A stretch of DNA of 64,000 nucleotides from Schistocerca nitens (lineage: Eukaryota > Arthropoda > Insecta > Orthoptera > Acrididae). Position numbers and translations under genes: made by a program. The DNA lies in assembly GCF_023898315.1 (NCBI RefSeq), contig NC_064614.1:502526109-502590108 (forward strand). The letters are read 5' to 3'. The notes beneath the pieces are model-generated. The model did not search any database, had not been told where the DNA came from, and saw only the letters and a list, made by a program, of their open reading frames with translations. This document shows positions 30,900 through 42,499 of this stretch, piece after piece (position 1 is the stretch's first letter; each line of letters starts with the position of its first letter).

Positions 30900-31238
30900 C
30901 GAAACTCCGTCCGAACAGACCTTGGAAGGCCTAACGCTACCGACCGGCCGCCGTGTCATCCTCACCCCACAGGCGTCACTGGATGTGGATATGCACGGGC
31001 ATGTGGTCAGCACACCGCTCTCCCAGCCGTATGTCAGTTTACGAGACCGGAGCCGCTATTTCTCAATCAAGCAGCACCTCAGTTCGCCTCACAAGGGCTG
31101 AGTGGCTGAGTGCACTCCGCTTGCCAACAGCGCTCGACAGACCAGATGGTCACCCATCCAAGTGCTAGCCCAGCCCGACAGCGCTTAACTGCTGTGATCT
31201 GACGGGAAACGGTGTTACTACTGCGGCAAGGCCGTTGG
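30900..31238 (-). mobile_element. 5S rRNA-derived SINE (SINE3-type)
   Basis: On the minus strand the element begins with a 5S-rRNA-like head (about 31239 down to 31123). It contains GATCACAGCAGTTAAGCGCT, GTCGGGCTGGGCTAGCACTT and GGATGGGTGACCATCTGG, the internal promoter blocks of 5S genes, and the ends GGCCAACGG and GCTGTTGGC pair. A body of about 220 bp unrelated to 5S rRNA ends next to an A-rich TSD. The flanking 14-bp duplication is exact. An internal pol III promoter is expected; autonomous coding is absent. Confidence 0.9.
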
Positions 31239-31239
31239 C
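31123..31239 (-). repeat. 5S rRNA-like head of the SINE
   Basis: About 117 nt aligned end to end with the general 5S rRNA layout (terminal helix, GATCAC..TTAAGC block, GGATGGGTGACC block). Substitutions and its fusion to the SINE body indicate it is not a functional 5S gene. Confidence 0.85.
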
Positions 31240-31400
31240 CATTGATCTAAAAGGTATTCTAAAAAATATTGCTGAACAGAGTGGAAAAACAGCTAAATTC
31301 AAAAATTGGTGAGTTCCAGGGAGGCTTCAGAAAGGGGAGATCATGCGCAAAACAAATTCTGAATCTGAACTCTGGTAACTGCGTACCAAAAACAGAGGAG

Positions 31401-31785
31401 CATTAGAAACTACTTTTAACATGATGCAGACACAACGACGCGGCTGTAATAGTCTTGTGTTCCCATCGAATTGCTAGATTTCCGTGAGTCCCCTTTCTCT
31501 CATTTCGATCTCCATTGGGATGCTTGATGTCGCTGAGTATCCGTGGCAGCTGGGCTTGTCACTATCACTTTATGGACATTTTTACCTTATTACAGTGGTT
31601 GTGGTTTGTATTCTACCCGTAACACAAGAGTTACGGTGGTTGGATGGAAACACAATACCGAAATCAGTCATCCTAATGGCGTTGTTCGAGGGCAGCTACC
31701 GAGATCAATTCTTCCGATGAATTGAGGAATCACTACCACCAACCCCATAGGGAACAGAAAACTACGCTACCATACAAGTAGCTTA
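31401..31785. other. No recognisable feature
   Basis: About 385 bp without identifiable element. Confidence 0.4.
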
Positions 31786-31849
31786 TTTGCCTGAAATTAC
31801 AGTGTCTAGCCATATTATTTGTACTGTACAATCACGTTTGCTACACTTA

Positions 31850-32810
31850 GTAACGTTTGAACATCAGTTTCAACTGTCAGAACACAGCGAAGAAGTGTTG
31901 AGTGCTATTGACAAGGGACTTCAGATCGATTCCGTATTTCTGGATTTCCAGAAGGATTTTGACACTATACCGCACAAGCGGTTCCTAGTGAAATTGCGTG
32001 CTCATGGAATATCTTCTCAGTTATGTGACTGGATTTGTGACTTCCTGTCAGAGAAGTCACAGTTCGTACTAACTGACGGAAAGTCATCGAGTAAAACAGA
32101 AGTGATTTCTGGCGTTCCCCAAGGTAGTGTTATAGGCCCATTGCTGTTCCTTATCTATATAAACGATTTGGGAGACAATCTGAGCAGCCGTCTTCGGTTG
32201 TTTGCAGATGACGCTGTTGTTTATCGACTAATAAAGTCATCAGAAGATCAAAACAAACTGCAAAACGATTTAGAAAAAATATCTGAATGGTGCGAAAAGT
32301 GTAAGTTGAATCTAAAAAACGAAAAGTGTGAGGTCATCCACATGAGTGCTAAAAGGAACTCGTTGAACTTCGGTTACACGATAAATTGGTCTAATCTAAA
32401 AGCCGTAAATTCAACTAAATACCTAGGTATTACAATTACGAACAACTTAAACTGGTGCGCGATGTGCGATCCTTACCAGACAGGACTGACGGAGTACATC
32501 GAAAAAGTTCAATGAAAGGCAGCACGTTTTGTATTACCGCGAAATATGGGAGAGTGTGTCACAGAAGTGAGACAGGATTTGGGCTGGACATCATTAAAAG
32601 ATAGGCGTTTTTTGTTAAATTCCAATCACCAAGGTTCTCCTCCGAATGTGAAAATGTTTTGTTGACACCGATCTACATAGGGAGGAACGATCACCACGAT
32701 AAAATAAGGGAAATCAGAGGTCGTACGGAAAGATGAATGTGTACATTGTTTCCGCGCACTATACGAGATTAGAGTAATATAGAATTGTGAAGGTGATTCG
32801 ACGAACCCTC
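31850..32810 (+). pseudogene. CR1/Jockey-group reverse transcriptase with internal deletion
   Basis: The open part ends at a TGA at 32513-32515 and contains IDSVFLDFQKDFDTIPHKR, GVPQGSVIGPLLFLIYINDL and LRLFADDAVVYR, so the RT catalytic residues look intact. At about 32452 the reading jumps from TNNLNW directly to CDPYQTGLTEYIEKVQ. About 50 residues present in the 4193 copy are missing. The remaining C-terminal coding lies in shifted frames. Upstream codons (from 31787) do not resemble the LINE. Confidence 0.85.
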
Positions 32811-32872
32811 TGCCTGGAACTTAAATGTGATTTGCAGAATATCCATGTAGATGTAGATGTAGATGTAGATTC
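31850..32872 (+). mobile_element. CR1/Jockey-group LINE, 5'-truncated, second copy
   Basis: Same family as 929-4738. It keeps the RT core and part of the C-terminal region, with an internal deletion, and ends in GTAGATGTAGATGTAGATGT at about 32848. Confidence 0.85.
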
Positions 32873-32879
32873 AGATTTA

Positions 32880-33325
32880 CATAGTAAATGAATTGTAGAA
32901 TCAAAAGCGTTGGTTCTAAATTGGAGAAACAGCACGCTTGATGCTTGTCCATTACAAAGGCATCTGCGTCGAATGGGTAAACCGTACGTATTTTTTGGGG
33001 TAGAATTCGAAAATGTAATAAAAATGGGGGGTTCCCGTATGAAAATACAAAGCTGTTGCCACCCACGCAGGAGCAGTGGTAGGAGCCGGACAGCTGTAGC
33101 ACAGACAGATCCCCATTTTTACTTATGCTTTTTATCCGCAACATCTTTTTCGTATAATGCGGGATTTTCGAGATATTTGTTGTCTAAAGTTAAAACAAGC
33201 TGCCTGTGTGTATGACGATGGGTTCTACACCCGAGTGATGCTTTAGTTATGACACATTTAAATACAGCTTGTAGTGTTTACTAGATATTCTTCAACAAAT
33301 GCTTGTTTCCATATATTCACTAGGG
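32880..33325. other. No recognisable feature
   Basis: About 450 bp without identifiable element. Confidence 0.4.
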
Positions 33326-33329
33326 AAAT

Positions 33330-34400
33330 TTTGGAAGAACATCTTGATTCATTTGTGTTGTAGCTATCTGCCGGTAGCGACAGTACGGGAAATAGAGTGT
33401 TGCATCAGGTCTTAGGCGGATCAGTGGTATATTTGTTTGATGAACCGTCCAAGACCTCTCGCCTACTGATTTCCGGAGGCCACGTGTAAATAAATATGGC
33501 ATGCCGTATCATGATTCACACTACAGTCCTTTTATTCAGATTACTGGCATTTTACCTCTTACAGTATACGGCAAATAAACAAGAGGCTGAAGCCGAGCAA
33601 ATATACAGAAAGAAGATGGCTACGTCCGACAGATCCGCAAATGCGCGCAAGCTGGCAAGCGCATTGTGTACTTAGGCACGGCGGAATGAATAAAAATGAG
33701 AAGTGTGTTGTTGTGCGTCAACACAGCGGCTGACGCAAAATGTGCGTGCGCTGCCTGTTGTCAGAGGGCATTACGAGCGGACTGGCAGCGCGATAGCAGT
33801 GACGTGATTGGCTGGGCACAAAGCCAGAGCGCGACTCGCGCCGATACGGCTTACATCCGGCGTGCGGCGGATCCAGGGCAGCGCGCGCCCTGTGACGGCT
33901 CGTGCGTTATCAGCAAGTGAGCTCACCGCCCCAAAAATTAGTCCACTTCTTCCTAACGGTGTTAGCACCGCAAAGGCGTGAGTGCCGTTGTGGCTTGAGC
34001 TGTTAAATATTATGGTGGAAGGACAGATCGACTTACAACTTTTCCCCCGTAGCTATTCACTCACAACGGCCAGATTACGTGAATACTGTTCACTGTTATG
34101 TGGAGCGTTGTTCCAAGCCTAAATATATCTAAATATATGCTTGTATCTAATAATGTCTCATAGAGAACCGTCATAGTCTTCATTCGGTCGACAAAAGAAT
34201 TGTCGTTCTGCAAGGTATTGCTAGAAATGATAAATTATAGCTTACATGTCAGTTATAAAATTTTTATTTCTTCACTGTACATTTCGTGCGGAAGGACGTC
34301 TTGATTCCTTTTGTTCCAGTTATTTGTCGGTTAGCGACAGTATGGGAAATGGTGTGATACGTCAGGTCCTAGGCGAATCAGCAGTACAATTAGCGTGCAG
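33330..34400. repeat. Pair of diverged direct repeats (about 105 bp each)
   Basis: 33337-33437 and 34294-34394 share CTTGATTC, AGCGACAGTA, GGGAAAT, CATCAGGTC/CGTCAGGTC and CTAGGCG/TTAGGCG blocks in the same order. They lie about 957 bp apart. Between them is a GC-rich patch (33690-33960) and no recognised coding sequence. They may be old LTR remnants or two copies of one short repeat. Confidence 0.55.
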
Positions 34401-34848
34401 CTGACGTGGTGTTACCGCGCTTGAGGGAAATGGGAACATGTGGCGGACGTAATATGACGTGACGCCAGTTATGATGATATTCCGCGGTGTCAGACGCATA
34501 TTTACGGCTCCCGCAAATGTCTGTCGGGTCGCTAGGCATCATAGTTTTTGTTAGATGGTAGTAGCGGCATCACTGGAAAATTTCATCTTTTTTTGAAACT
34601 TTTGTTATCGTCTCTTGTTTCGTAGGCGCTAGCTGACGTTCAAGTTCTCTCTGTTACGTGCATTCTGTTTCATTTTCTGTCCAGAATGTGTTGTGATGAG
34701 GAGAAACGTTATGAGAAAATGATTTACAAAGTCTTTGACAAGTCTGCAGATGATGAAAATGAAATATTTGACGATGGTTCACATTACTCGTTTATTGCAT
34801 TATTTTCGCAGACCGCGTTGCTACGAAGGATTTCTCTGCAGGTAATTA

Positions 34849-35118
34849 ATGAAACCAGTTCGAGCATATGATTCCAGTGTAATGTTGGAGTATATATCTA
34901 TCCACGTTTCAATTTGTATAACACTGTACTCCACTATGAACGCTAAATTTTGCTTTGGTTTTGTGTTTCGTGTGTTACTTTAGATGAAACCAGTTCGAGC
35001 ATATGATTCCAGTGTAATGTTGGACTATATATCTATCCACGTTTCAGTTTGTATCTCACTGTACTCCACTATGAACGCTAAATTTTGCTTTGGTTTTGTG
35101 TTTCGTGTGTTACTTTAG
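34849..35118. repeat. 135-bp tandem duplication
   Basis: 34849-34983 and 34984-35118 are nearly identical, with about five differences and the start ATGAAACCAGTTCGAGCATA. The second unit follows the first with no spacer. Confidence 0.92.
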
Positions 35119-35890
35119 ATTTAAATAGGCTGTAAGTGAAATTTAAACAGAAAGATCACTTGTTTTCTCAACAGGGCACGTATACGAATACCAGAACTCC
35201 TTCTCAGATTTTGCTGCGATAGTTACTATTAAACTGAAGTATCATTTGTAGATTCAGATTTAACACTAGCAATGCCAAAATAAGTATATGTAAAGTAGGA
35301 AGTCCAATAAACCTACAAATGTTTTGAAATTCAAACTACATATTTTCACACACGAGTTATAACTTGCAAAGAAAGCAAATGTTGTAGCCAGTCCACAGGT
35401 AATAGCACCTACGTAGAAGACCAGCACTGTAATTCTTAATCAATCGTTAAAAGTCCTCACGCTTCACGATTTTTACGGGGAACGCATCTTTTCATGATAT
35501 TTTTATTATTATACTCACTACAGTAGGATGTGAATAAACTTACTTTTTGCATTCCACCATTCAATCAATTTTACAATATTTTCTACAGTTCTTATTAACT
35601 CTCTTATATCTTAGATATGGTTATGAAATGTGCCCATTCTCATTTTTAAGTAAGTAGCAAATATGCTATAGCCAAATAAAAAGGAATAAGATAAGAAACA
35701 GACACACCATAATGGTGTTGAAATAAGATAAAAGTTACGAGTGATTAACTAAAATGCTGCATACACTCAAAATTCAGCCTGAGGTAAGATGGTGCAGCGA
35801 AAGGAACCGAATATACATCTGAAAGTCAATTCATCTAAAATTCAGACAGCTCTGTTAGCACAAATTCATTACTTAGAACTTCTTCTTCTT
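35119..35890. other. No recognisable feature (AT-rich)
   Basis: About 770 bp of AT-rich sequence with no identifiable element. Confidence 0.45.
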
Positions 35891-36199
35891 ACACAGGGTG
35901 TAACAAAAAGGTATGGCCATACTCTCAGGAAACGCTCCTCAAACGTAAAGGAGGAAAATATGTTGTACGACCGTGGAGCCGGAAACACTTTCTTTCCATG
36001 TCAGAGCATAGTTTATACATTTCTTCGACACATTAGTCACTGGAGTTAATCATAAAAAGAACGTTTCAGTACGTTTCCTAAACGAAATGTTCAAAACTCT
36101 CTCTGTTAACATAGATACATTCATCAACTCACCTTCGCATTGAATCTCTGATGAGCTGATGTATACCTGGAGAACTGCGTATATTTCACAGCATTCCAC

Positions 36200-37101
36200 A
36201 AAACGGGCAAATACTCCACGCAAATAAAAGTATAGTGGATTTATTCCAGAGAACGTGAAGGCCAAGGAATTGGTCCACCTCTACCTATCCACTTCCGCCA
36301 CACAATCAGATGTTTAGGAGACTACAGACAGTAACACTAAAATCAAAAAGAGCTCCATCGTGCATGAAGTACATACGAGTATTTTATCGCACTCGCAAAA
36401 GCACATAGCAGAACAGGTAGAGTATTCTCTAGCCGGCCGAAGCGGCCGTGCGGTTAAAGGCGCTGCAGTCTAGAACCGCAAGACCGCTACGGTCGCAGGT
36501 TCGAATCCTGCCTCGGGCATGGATGTTTGTGATGTCCTTAGGTTAGTTAGGTTTAACTAGTTCTAAGTTCTAGGGGACTAATGACCTACGATGTTGAGTC
36601 CCATAGTGCTCAGAGCCATTTGAACCATTTTTGAAGAGTATTCTCTAAGAAAGCACGGAAAGTTTCTCCGTTGAGCCTGTATGGAAGACCATGAGGTCCT
36701 AACAGTCACCAACAATCCCGGCGCAAATATTGACAGAAAATCTTCGCAGATGACGTGTTTCACAATTTCGTGATAATTCTCGGCATCGCATAAGTGCTGA
36801 ACGCGAAAAGTTACAATTTGATCATGCTGAAACGAAGCCTCACACATGAACAGCATATTTGCACTAAATGAGAGTTGACACGCTATTGAATGAACCATTC
36901 GATGAATAATGTCCGTCCAGGGAAATCACATGCTGATAGCGTGTGCAAACGCTGTACATGGTACAGATACAGCACTTCCTCATGCAGCCCTATCCAGACA
37001 GTCATATGGTTAACATTACTTGTTGCAGCTAATCGTCTTACGCTAACACTAGTGTTGTTGTCAACTGCAAGAAGAAGTTCCTCGTCCAGCTGTCGTGACA
37101 T
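36200..37101 (-). pseudogene. Mariner-superfamily transposase, degenerate
   Basis: The minus-strand N-terminal part has a helix-turn-helix-like segment (VSVRRLAATSNVNHMTVWIG), then HVQRLHTLSACDFPGR and, after a stop, the first catalytic block read as NMLFMCEASFQHDQI with the expected Asp replaced by Cys. The middle is interrupted by the SINE. The remaining homology near 36280 (WPWPSRSPDL-like position) is strongly decayed. Confidence 0.55.
36432..36634 (+). mobile_element. tRNA-derived SINE, copy 6
   Basis: Full SINE in plus orientation, flanked by the 13-bp AGAGTATTCTCTA at 36419-36431 and 36635-36647. Confidence 0.93.
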
Positions 37102-37129
37102 CGATCTTGTAGGCCTACCGCCGCCCTAA

Positions 37130-38010
37130 GAAGACGATCGGTTACTTTGAACGTCATCCGATCGGGACGGCGTCTCTCCGGAAATCTCTCCTGATAGAAA
37201 AGTTGAGCACCATGCCTGTTACCATCTGCTAATGCATACAGAAACTTCAGTTGTGTCAAGTGTGAGCTCATTGGGGGGCAGGGTGAAGGTTTTTGTGTTT
37301 TCTGATGAAATCTGGTTCTGCCTCGGTGCCAGTGACGGACGTGTGTTGGTTAGGAGGCCATTGAGGGCCTGCAACAAACCTGTCTGCATACTAGATACAC
37401 TGGATCTGTACCTGGAGTTATGGTTCAGGGTTCGATTTGTATGGTAGTTGGAGTACTCTCGATGTCATCCCATGCACCCGGAATGTAATTTTGTACGTCA
37501 ATCCGGTGATTCGACTTGTTGCAGCCATTCAGGAACAACATCCCAGAGGTGTTTTCCAAAAGGATAACGCTCACCGACATACCGCTGTTGTCACCCAGCA
37601 TGCTCTACATGTTGCCTTGACCTGCGCAATCACCAAATCTGTCTCTAGACGAGCACACGTGAGTCGTCATCAGACGACAACTCCAGCATGATGTACAAAC
37701 AGCTTTAATCGACCCTGTATTGACCGTCCAAACGCAACAGGCATTGAACTCTATCCTACAAACTGACATCTGGCGCCTGTACAATACAATCATGCAGGTT
37801 TGCATGCTTGCAAGTAACATTCTGGCGCTTACATCTGTTGTTAATGTACCAGCATTTTACATTTGCAATAGCTTATATAGCACTTACATTAAACCTTGTG
37901 ATCTTGCAGCATTAATCACTTAATTATATTAACTAGAAAAATGTATTCCTGCAATTTCATTTCTCTACATTAATTGTTTTGTGGTGTTGCGATTTGTTTT
38001 GGTCAGTATG
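37130..38010 (+). mobile_element. Tc1-like transposon relic (plus)
   Basis: The transposase catalytic region and a 3' flank are recognisable. Coding pieces lie at 37260-37690 and a non-coding 3' end at about 37740-38010. The 5' end is unclear where it meets the minus-strand mariner-type element. Confidence 0.65.
37260..37690 (+). pseudogene. Tc1-like transposase fragment
   Basis: VFVFSDEIWFCLGASDGRVLV carries the first catalytic Asp, and after a frame change GVFQKDNAHRHTAVVTQHAL carries the second. The block that should contain the catalytic Glu is frameshifted and damaged after 37620. It differs in sequence from the element at 28931. Confidence 0.7.
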
Positions 38011-38250
38011 TATGTGCCTCACATGTTTTAATTGTAGCGTCTATGTTTTTCTTATTGTTCATTACCATTTAGTTATTCACTTTATTCTACATTTTTAGTT
38101 AAGTGCTCTTTGTAATGTAGTAATGCAGAGTAGTCGATTGGCATTGCTCCAGCTCGTTTCTGTTTCGGTAAGATGTATGTGCGCCAGTATCACTGTCACA
38201 TATGTCAGTGGCGTTAAAATTAAATAGCACAGGCCATAGTATGAATTGTT
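38011..38250. other. Unassigned flank before the AT-rich block
   Basis: No feature recognised. The transition to very AT-rich DNA occurs near 38250. Confidence 0.4.
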
Positions 38251-38470
38251 GGAGTCACTGAAACAGAACTTTGTATATTTTGTTGGATATTTAAATAAAT
38301 TATGAATGTTTGTGTTATTAAGTGCTACATGACCATAAACTGACGAATATATTAATTAACATGTGATGGTTAACAGTGAAACGTGTACTGTATTATGAGT
38401 AGAGTGTACTTGGGGTCACAGGCGCACTTTTACAAACTGAGATATTTTATGTATCATAAATCGCAAAAAC

Positions 38471-38701
38471 TCAATTTATACACTCATTCCACCCCATGAG
38501 ACCAAACTGCAAGGTAGTTGAAATTATTCTTTCAACATCTTTTGGAGTATACAGATATAAATTTAATAAGCTAGCTGAAATTATACTTTCACTACTTTTG
38601 ATGTAAAATAATGCATAGTCAGATTCAGAGAAAAATTCCTGATCGTGAAACTCATTATTATGAAGCTTCTTCACTCCTTTATATTTCAGGTTAATGATCA
38701 T
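38471..38701 (-). pseudogene. Unidentified short ORF at edge of AT-rich block
   Basis: A 76-codon ORF beginning MIINLKYKGVKKLHNNEFHD. I see no recognisable domain. It lies in the AT-rich block and may be a remnant of the Polinton-like element, but it could also be chance. Confidence 0.25.
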
Positions 38702-38984
38702 GGTGAAAAATTAAAATTCGTAACTGGTAATTACTTTATATATATATATATGTTTGGCAAAATAATTTTAATTTATTATGAAGCTCCATACATATTTTTT
38801 TATCTATATCTAGTATTCAAATATTCACAAACTGTAATATTTAATATGATTTGATGACTTCTAATTCACTAACCTTTCTAAAACAATTAGAACTGCTTGC
38901 ATTATTGTTCTTCTTAAAAAGCATTCCATTTATATGGATTAAAAATTTAATAAGTTTATAAATTTTTAATCTTATAAATATGAA

Positions 38985-39500
38985 TAATGTAGTGGATGAA
39001 TTTAAATTTGACGTTTTTGTTGAGAAAAATAATAAACCAAGAGAGAAACAAGTTGAATTTGCAAAAAATATTTTAAACCATCTTTAATTATAGAACATTT
39101 CAGCAGTCAGAATTATACTGACAGTATTGCTGTATTAAAGCAAATTTATGGAGAAGAAGAATACAAAATAAAATTTGTTAGTTATGAGGAAAGTGATACA
39201 GAAATATGGGAAGAAATAGAAAACTCATATTCCTTCTTTTTTATGACTTTAAATAATAGCAAATTATAATTTGTCAATAAATAATTTACCAAAAATATTA
39301 CAAAATTATATTAAAGCCTATTCATTATCTCACTCAATAGCTAGAGACTTATAAGACAGAGAGTACAATAAAGATCTACTAATAAATTTATTGCATTTGT
39401 ATAATAAATGTGGTGTGGATTCTTTGTTTATGTTAAAAGAGACAGAAGAACTTTTTCAATATCTTTTTCTTATTAAATTTTAATTTTCTAAGTGGACTCA
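38985..39500 (+). pseudogene. Unidentified broken ORF of the Polinton-like block
   Basis: It starts ATG at 38982-38990 with MNNVVDEFKFDVFVEKNNKP, stops after about 35 codons and then shows coding-like stretches in other frames (VLKQIYGEEEYKIKFVSYEE; NLPKILQNYIKAYSLSHSIA). The composition and charge pattern suggest a former gene, divergent from the polymerase gene. No function is assigned. Confidence 0.4.
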
Positions 39501-39644
39501 GAAACAAAAAAAATTCTACAGGGGTTCATACTGTTTGTATGATAACAGAAATGATGTACACTAGACCTGAATTAAGGACTTTATTATTTTAAGTAGATAA
39601 TGCTTCTGAATGTGGAAACTATACAGGAGATGATGCTAATGAAT

Positions 39645-42460
39645 AATGTCCATACGGTAATGTATTTATTTTATTTTTCAGTACATATCTTTTATCATCA
39701 TGAGGACTTCATGCCTTCTCTTTTACATTGACTGTGTAGCTTTCGTTTACAATTTGAATAAAATTCGTTGTTTTGTATTGTTCTATATTGTTAATTAAGC
39801 AATCTTTATAACCTTCTAGTATTATTCTGTTTTTAACAATACATGTCTTAACACATTTAGTTCTCTATTTTATCACCAACTATGTAAGCAAACATACTTG
39901 CTCTTAAACCACAAAGTTCTTCTATTATTTGTCCATTACATTTGTTTTACATTTTCCTTAAAACTTTCTTGTGTAATTGTGGAATACCATAAATATTATC
40001 TGTTGGATAATCACTCATATCAAAGCAATAAATCATTGGACTCATGTCTTCACAGAAATCTTTAGTCTTTATATTGTAAATGTAACAGTCTGAATCTTGA
40101 AAACAGAACTCAATATTTTCTCCACATTTTGGTTTCATTATTCTATAATGATAATTATACAAGAGTTCTTTAGATAAATCGAGTATACTCATACCAACAT
40201 AGATGGGTTTATTAAATGTGATTTTTGTTTTATTTATATGAATGGCAGCAAGATTCTCATTAAATATAGTTGTTCCTTAAAAGTTTGGATTTGCTATTAA
40301 GTTATCACATTTTGTACCATCCGAGACTAATTTTACATCCTGTCTGTTTCTTACATTCTTCATGGTCTTCCTGAACACTGATTTATTCATTAACTTTTAG
40401 AAATCTTTCTCAAAATCATTCTTCACTTTCATTCTCATTTGTGTGTTTACATCTATATATTTCTTCAACCAGTCTTGTTGATTGAAATTTAAGACTATGA
40501 AGTTTTGTTATTTTCATTCCTAGTGACAGATACTGTTTACGATTTATGTAGTGAGCTACATAATTATTTTTGTTTTCCAGTGTAGTTAAAAATTTGCTTT
40601 TTTAGTGTTAGGTATAATTATATTTTCAGGATTAAGGGGCAAATCTTTATGTAAATCATGTAATTATTTTGGATATTCTAGAACTGCATCGAAAATGTAT
40701 CTAATTTTAGCAGTATCTGAAATCTCAGTTCTTTTGGTACATTCAAAATTAATTGGTTCATCCCATTCAAAACCACCCTATGGTAAAGAATGGCTCGTAG
40801 CATAACCATATAAATTGCTTACATCTAAATATTCTAAATAATTGGATATCGTTTTTCCATTTTCATCTTTCAATATTTACTATTTCCCCTTACATATCTT
40901 TTACAACACTATGTTATATCGTCTCTTATTCCTTTGTCAACCATTAACCTCATATCATAATCATGTAATGATTCTAGTGATTGTTTAGTCATTTTCAGTA
41001 TGCATCCCATGATGGCATGCAGTAAAATACCAAGATAAGTCTAAATCACACGCTTTTAGAATAAATCACACACTTTTATACAAGTTTCTCTAGAATTTTC
41101 AGTCACATCAGACAACAACAAAACATTGGTTTTAAATACAGATCATAATATTAATTAAGTTTTTTGATATTAAATTTTATTGACACCAGCTGTGCCTGAT
41201 TGTAGTCTTTATCAGTTATGTCAAACTGATTCACTTTACTGTAAAATACTTCTTCTGGTGGTAGCCACTCTTCTTCAAATTTTTTCCAAGAATCCGTGTA
41301 ATCCACATGGATATACACCTTTCATGATCACTAGATTTAATAACTCACTGGAAAAAAATTTCTAAGGTTCTTCATTTGATTTCTCTCCAAATTTAATGAA
41401 AGTTGTCAGTTGAAGAAAGCATGAACCTAAATGTGTCAATAAATCACATTTCCAAAGTTTCTGTCCTCTTACCAAAACAGATATATCTATCTTCACTGTT
41501 TAGTATTAAGTCTGACATTATTATCATAACCAAGTTTTTTCGCAAACAAATGAGAATCATAACCAGATAAATCATGTAAATAAATTTATACAAACAAAGG
41601 AAGCTGTAGTTGTAAATTACAATTATTACATAATAAATTTACATATTTTCTCGTTAAATGATGATGATGATGGCACACTTTTTTATTTTTTGTGTTAATG
41701 ACATCCACACAGTATACCAATTTTAGATTTTTTATGTCTTGATTGTTCTTAGGAGTTAATGGTCTCATCTATTCAATTTCAGAATAAATTCTTCCAATGT
41801 TTTCAACCTCTTTTCCTATAGATTCAATAAATTTCATATGGCAATTTGATCCTCTATATACAACTGGATCTTTATAATGCCCATTAATGTACTTGATGTA
41901 ATAGAAGATCCACTTGGTTCATGTATTTCATTGTATATGAATTTCTAGATTTGGTTGACAGCTGTCCATCTTCAATAGTACATTTTTAAAATCAGCTTAA
42001 ATAATAAATGGAAGCTTTTATATATTTCTATAATCTTCAAAACTTACGTATGACCCTTTCTGTGCTGATTCTACTTTTAATGGTTTTTTAACAAAGGAAT
42101 TTGGTGTGTGACTAATTTTTCTTTGCTCCTGAAGTGGAGTAAACACATGACACAAATAAAGTTTGGTTCTTTATGTTTGAGACTTGAGCTGAAAATAGTT
42201 GAGATAAATCTGTAATCCAACAATACAGTGAGTTTCCATTGTTTTTAAAATATAACAAATGTACATATTTTTCTTTCTTACTTTTCCTAATTTTTAATGG
42301 ATACTCTTGATACCTTCTGTAAAATGAATACACGGTAATAGAGACATTAATTGTACGCACAATTTTAGGTATGTTACCAACCACCAGAGGAAATTCAAAA
42401 TTTTCTAGTTTCTGATCAAGATTGAGAATAACATTTTTAAGTTTTGTAACCATTTGTGAA
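39645..42460 (-). pseudogene. Protein-primed DNA polymerase B (Polinton/adintovirus type), decayed
   Basis: Replication polymerase of the element. About 2.8 kb of collinear remnants reads N to C along the minus strand: an N-terminal region with YPLKIRKSKKEKYVHLLYF (about 42290) and a mid/palm region with NVRNRQDVKLVSDG (about 40350). The palm C motif reads FQDSDCYIYNI (about 40100), where DTD is usual. SDYPTDNIYGIPQ (about 40000) follows, then a C-terminal region with GQIIEELCGLRA (about 39925). Stops and frameshifts are numerous. The exonuclease motifs are too decayed for me to place. Confidence 0.85.
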
Positions 42461-42499
42461 CCTTTATTCTCTGGATGTAATGAATATTATAAATAATAT

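Larger units (their letters stand above)
30690..31400 (+). pseudogene. LINE reverse transcriptase fragment, split by a 5S-derived SINE
   Basis: The reading IAELWKCANENTII followed by LPEGWKWW (about 30710-30830) and, after the SINE, LNRVEKQLNSKI-like and FQGGFRKGRSCAKQILNL (about 31275-31370) give the order of RT entry motifs. Frames change several times. Removal of the SINE restores continuity at GATCTAAAA. The clade is uncertain. Confidence 0.65.
35893..37125 (-). mobile_element. Mariner-superfamily element, degenerate, with SINE insertion
   Basis: The left end starts ACAGGGTGTAACAAAAAGGT, a typical terminal repeat start. The minus strand carries transposase remnants from about 37101 to 36200. 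A SINE interrupts it at 36432-36634. The right boundary is placed where a plus-strand Tc1-like sequence begins, at about 37130. Confidence 0.6.

Noticed and set aside
31123..31239. Functional 5S rRNA gene
   Set aside because: It carries substitutions, is fused to a non-5S body and is flanked by a 14-bp TSD, which marks it as a SINE.
33696..33968. ORFs on both strands in a GC-rich patch
   Set aside because: Both strands are open because of composition, and no domain is recognised.
34686..34871. 61-codon ORF, possibly a first exon with a CAG/GTAATT donor
   Set aside because: It is short and unrecognised. The apparent donor lies at the edge of a 135-bp tandem repeat and no further exon was found.
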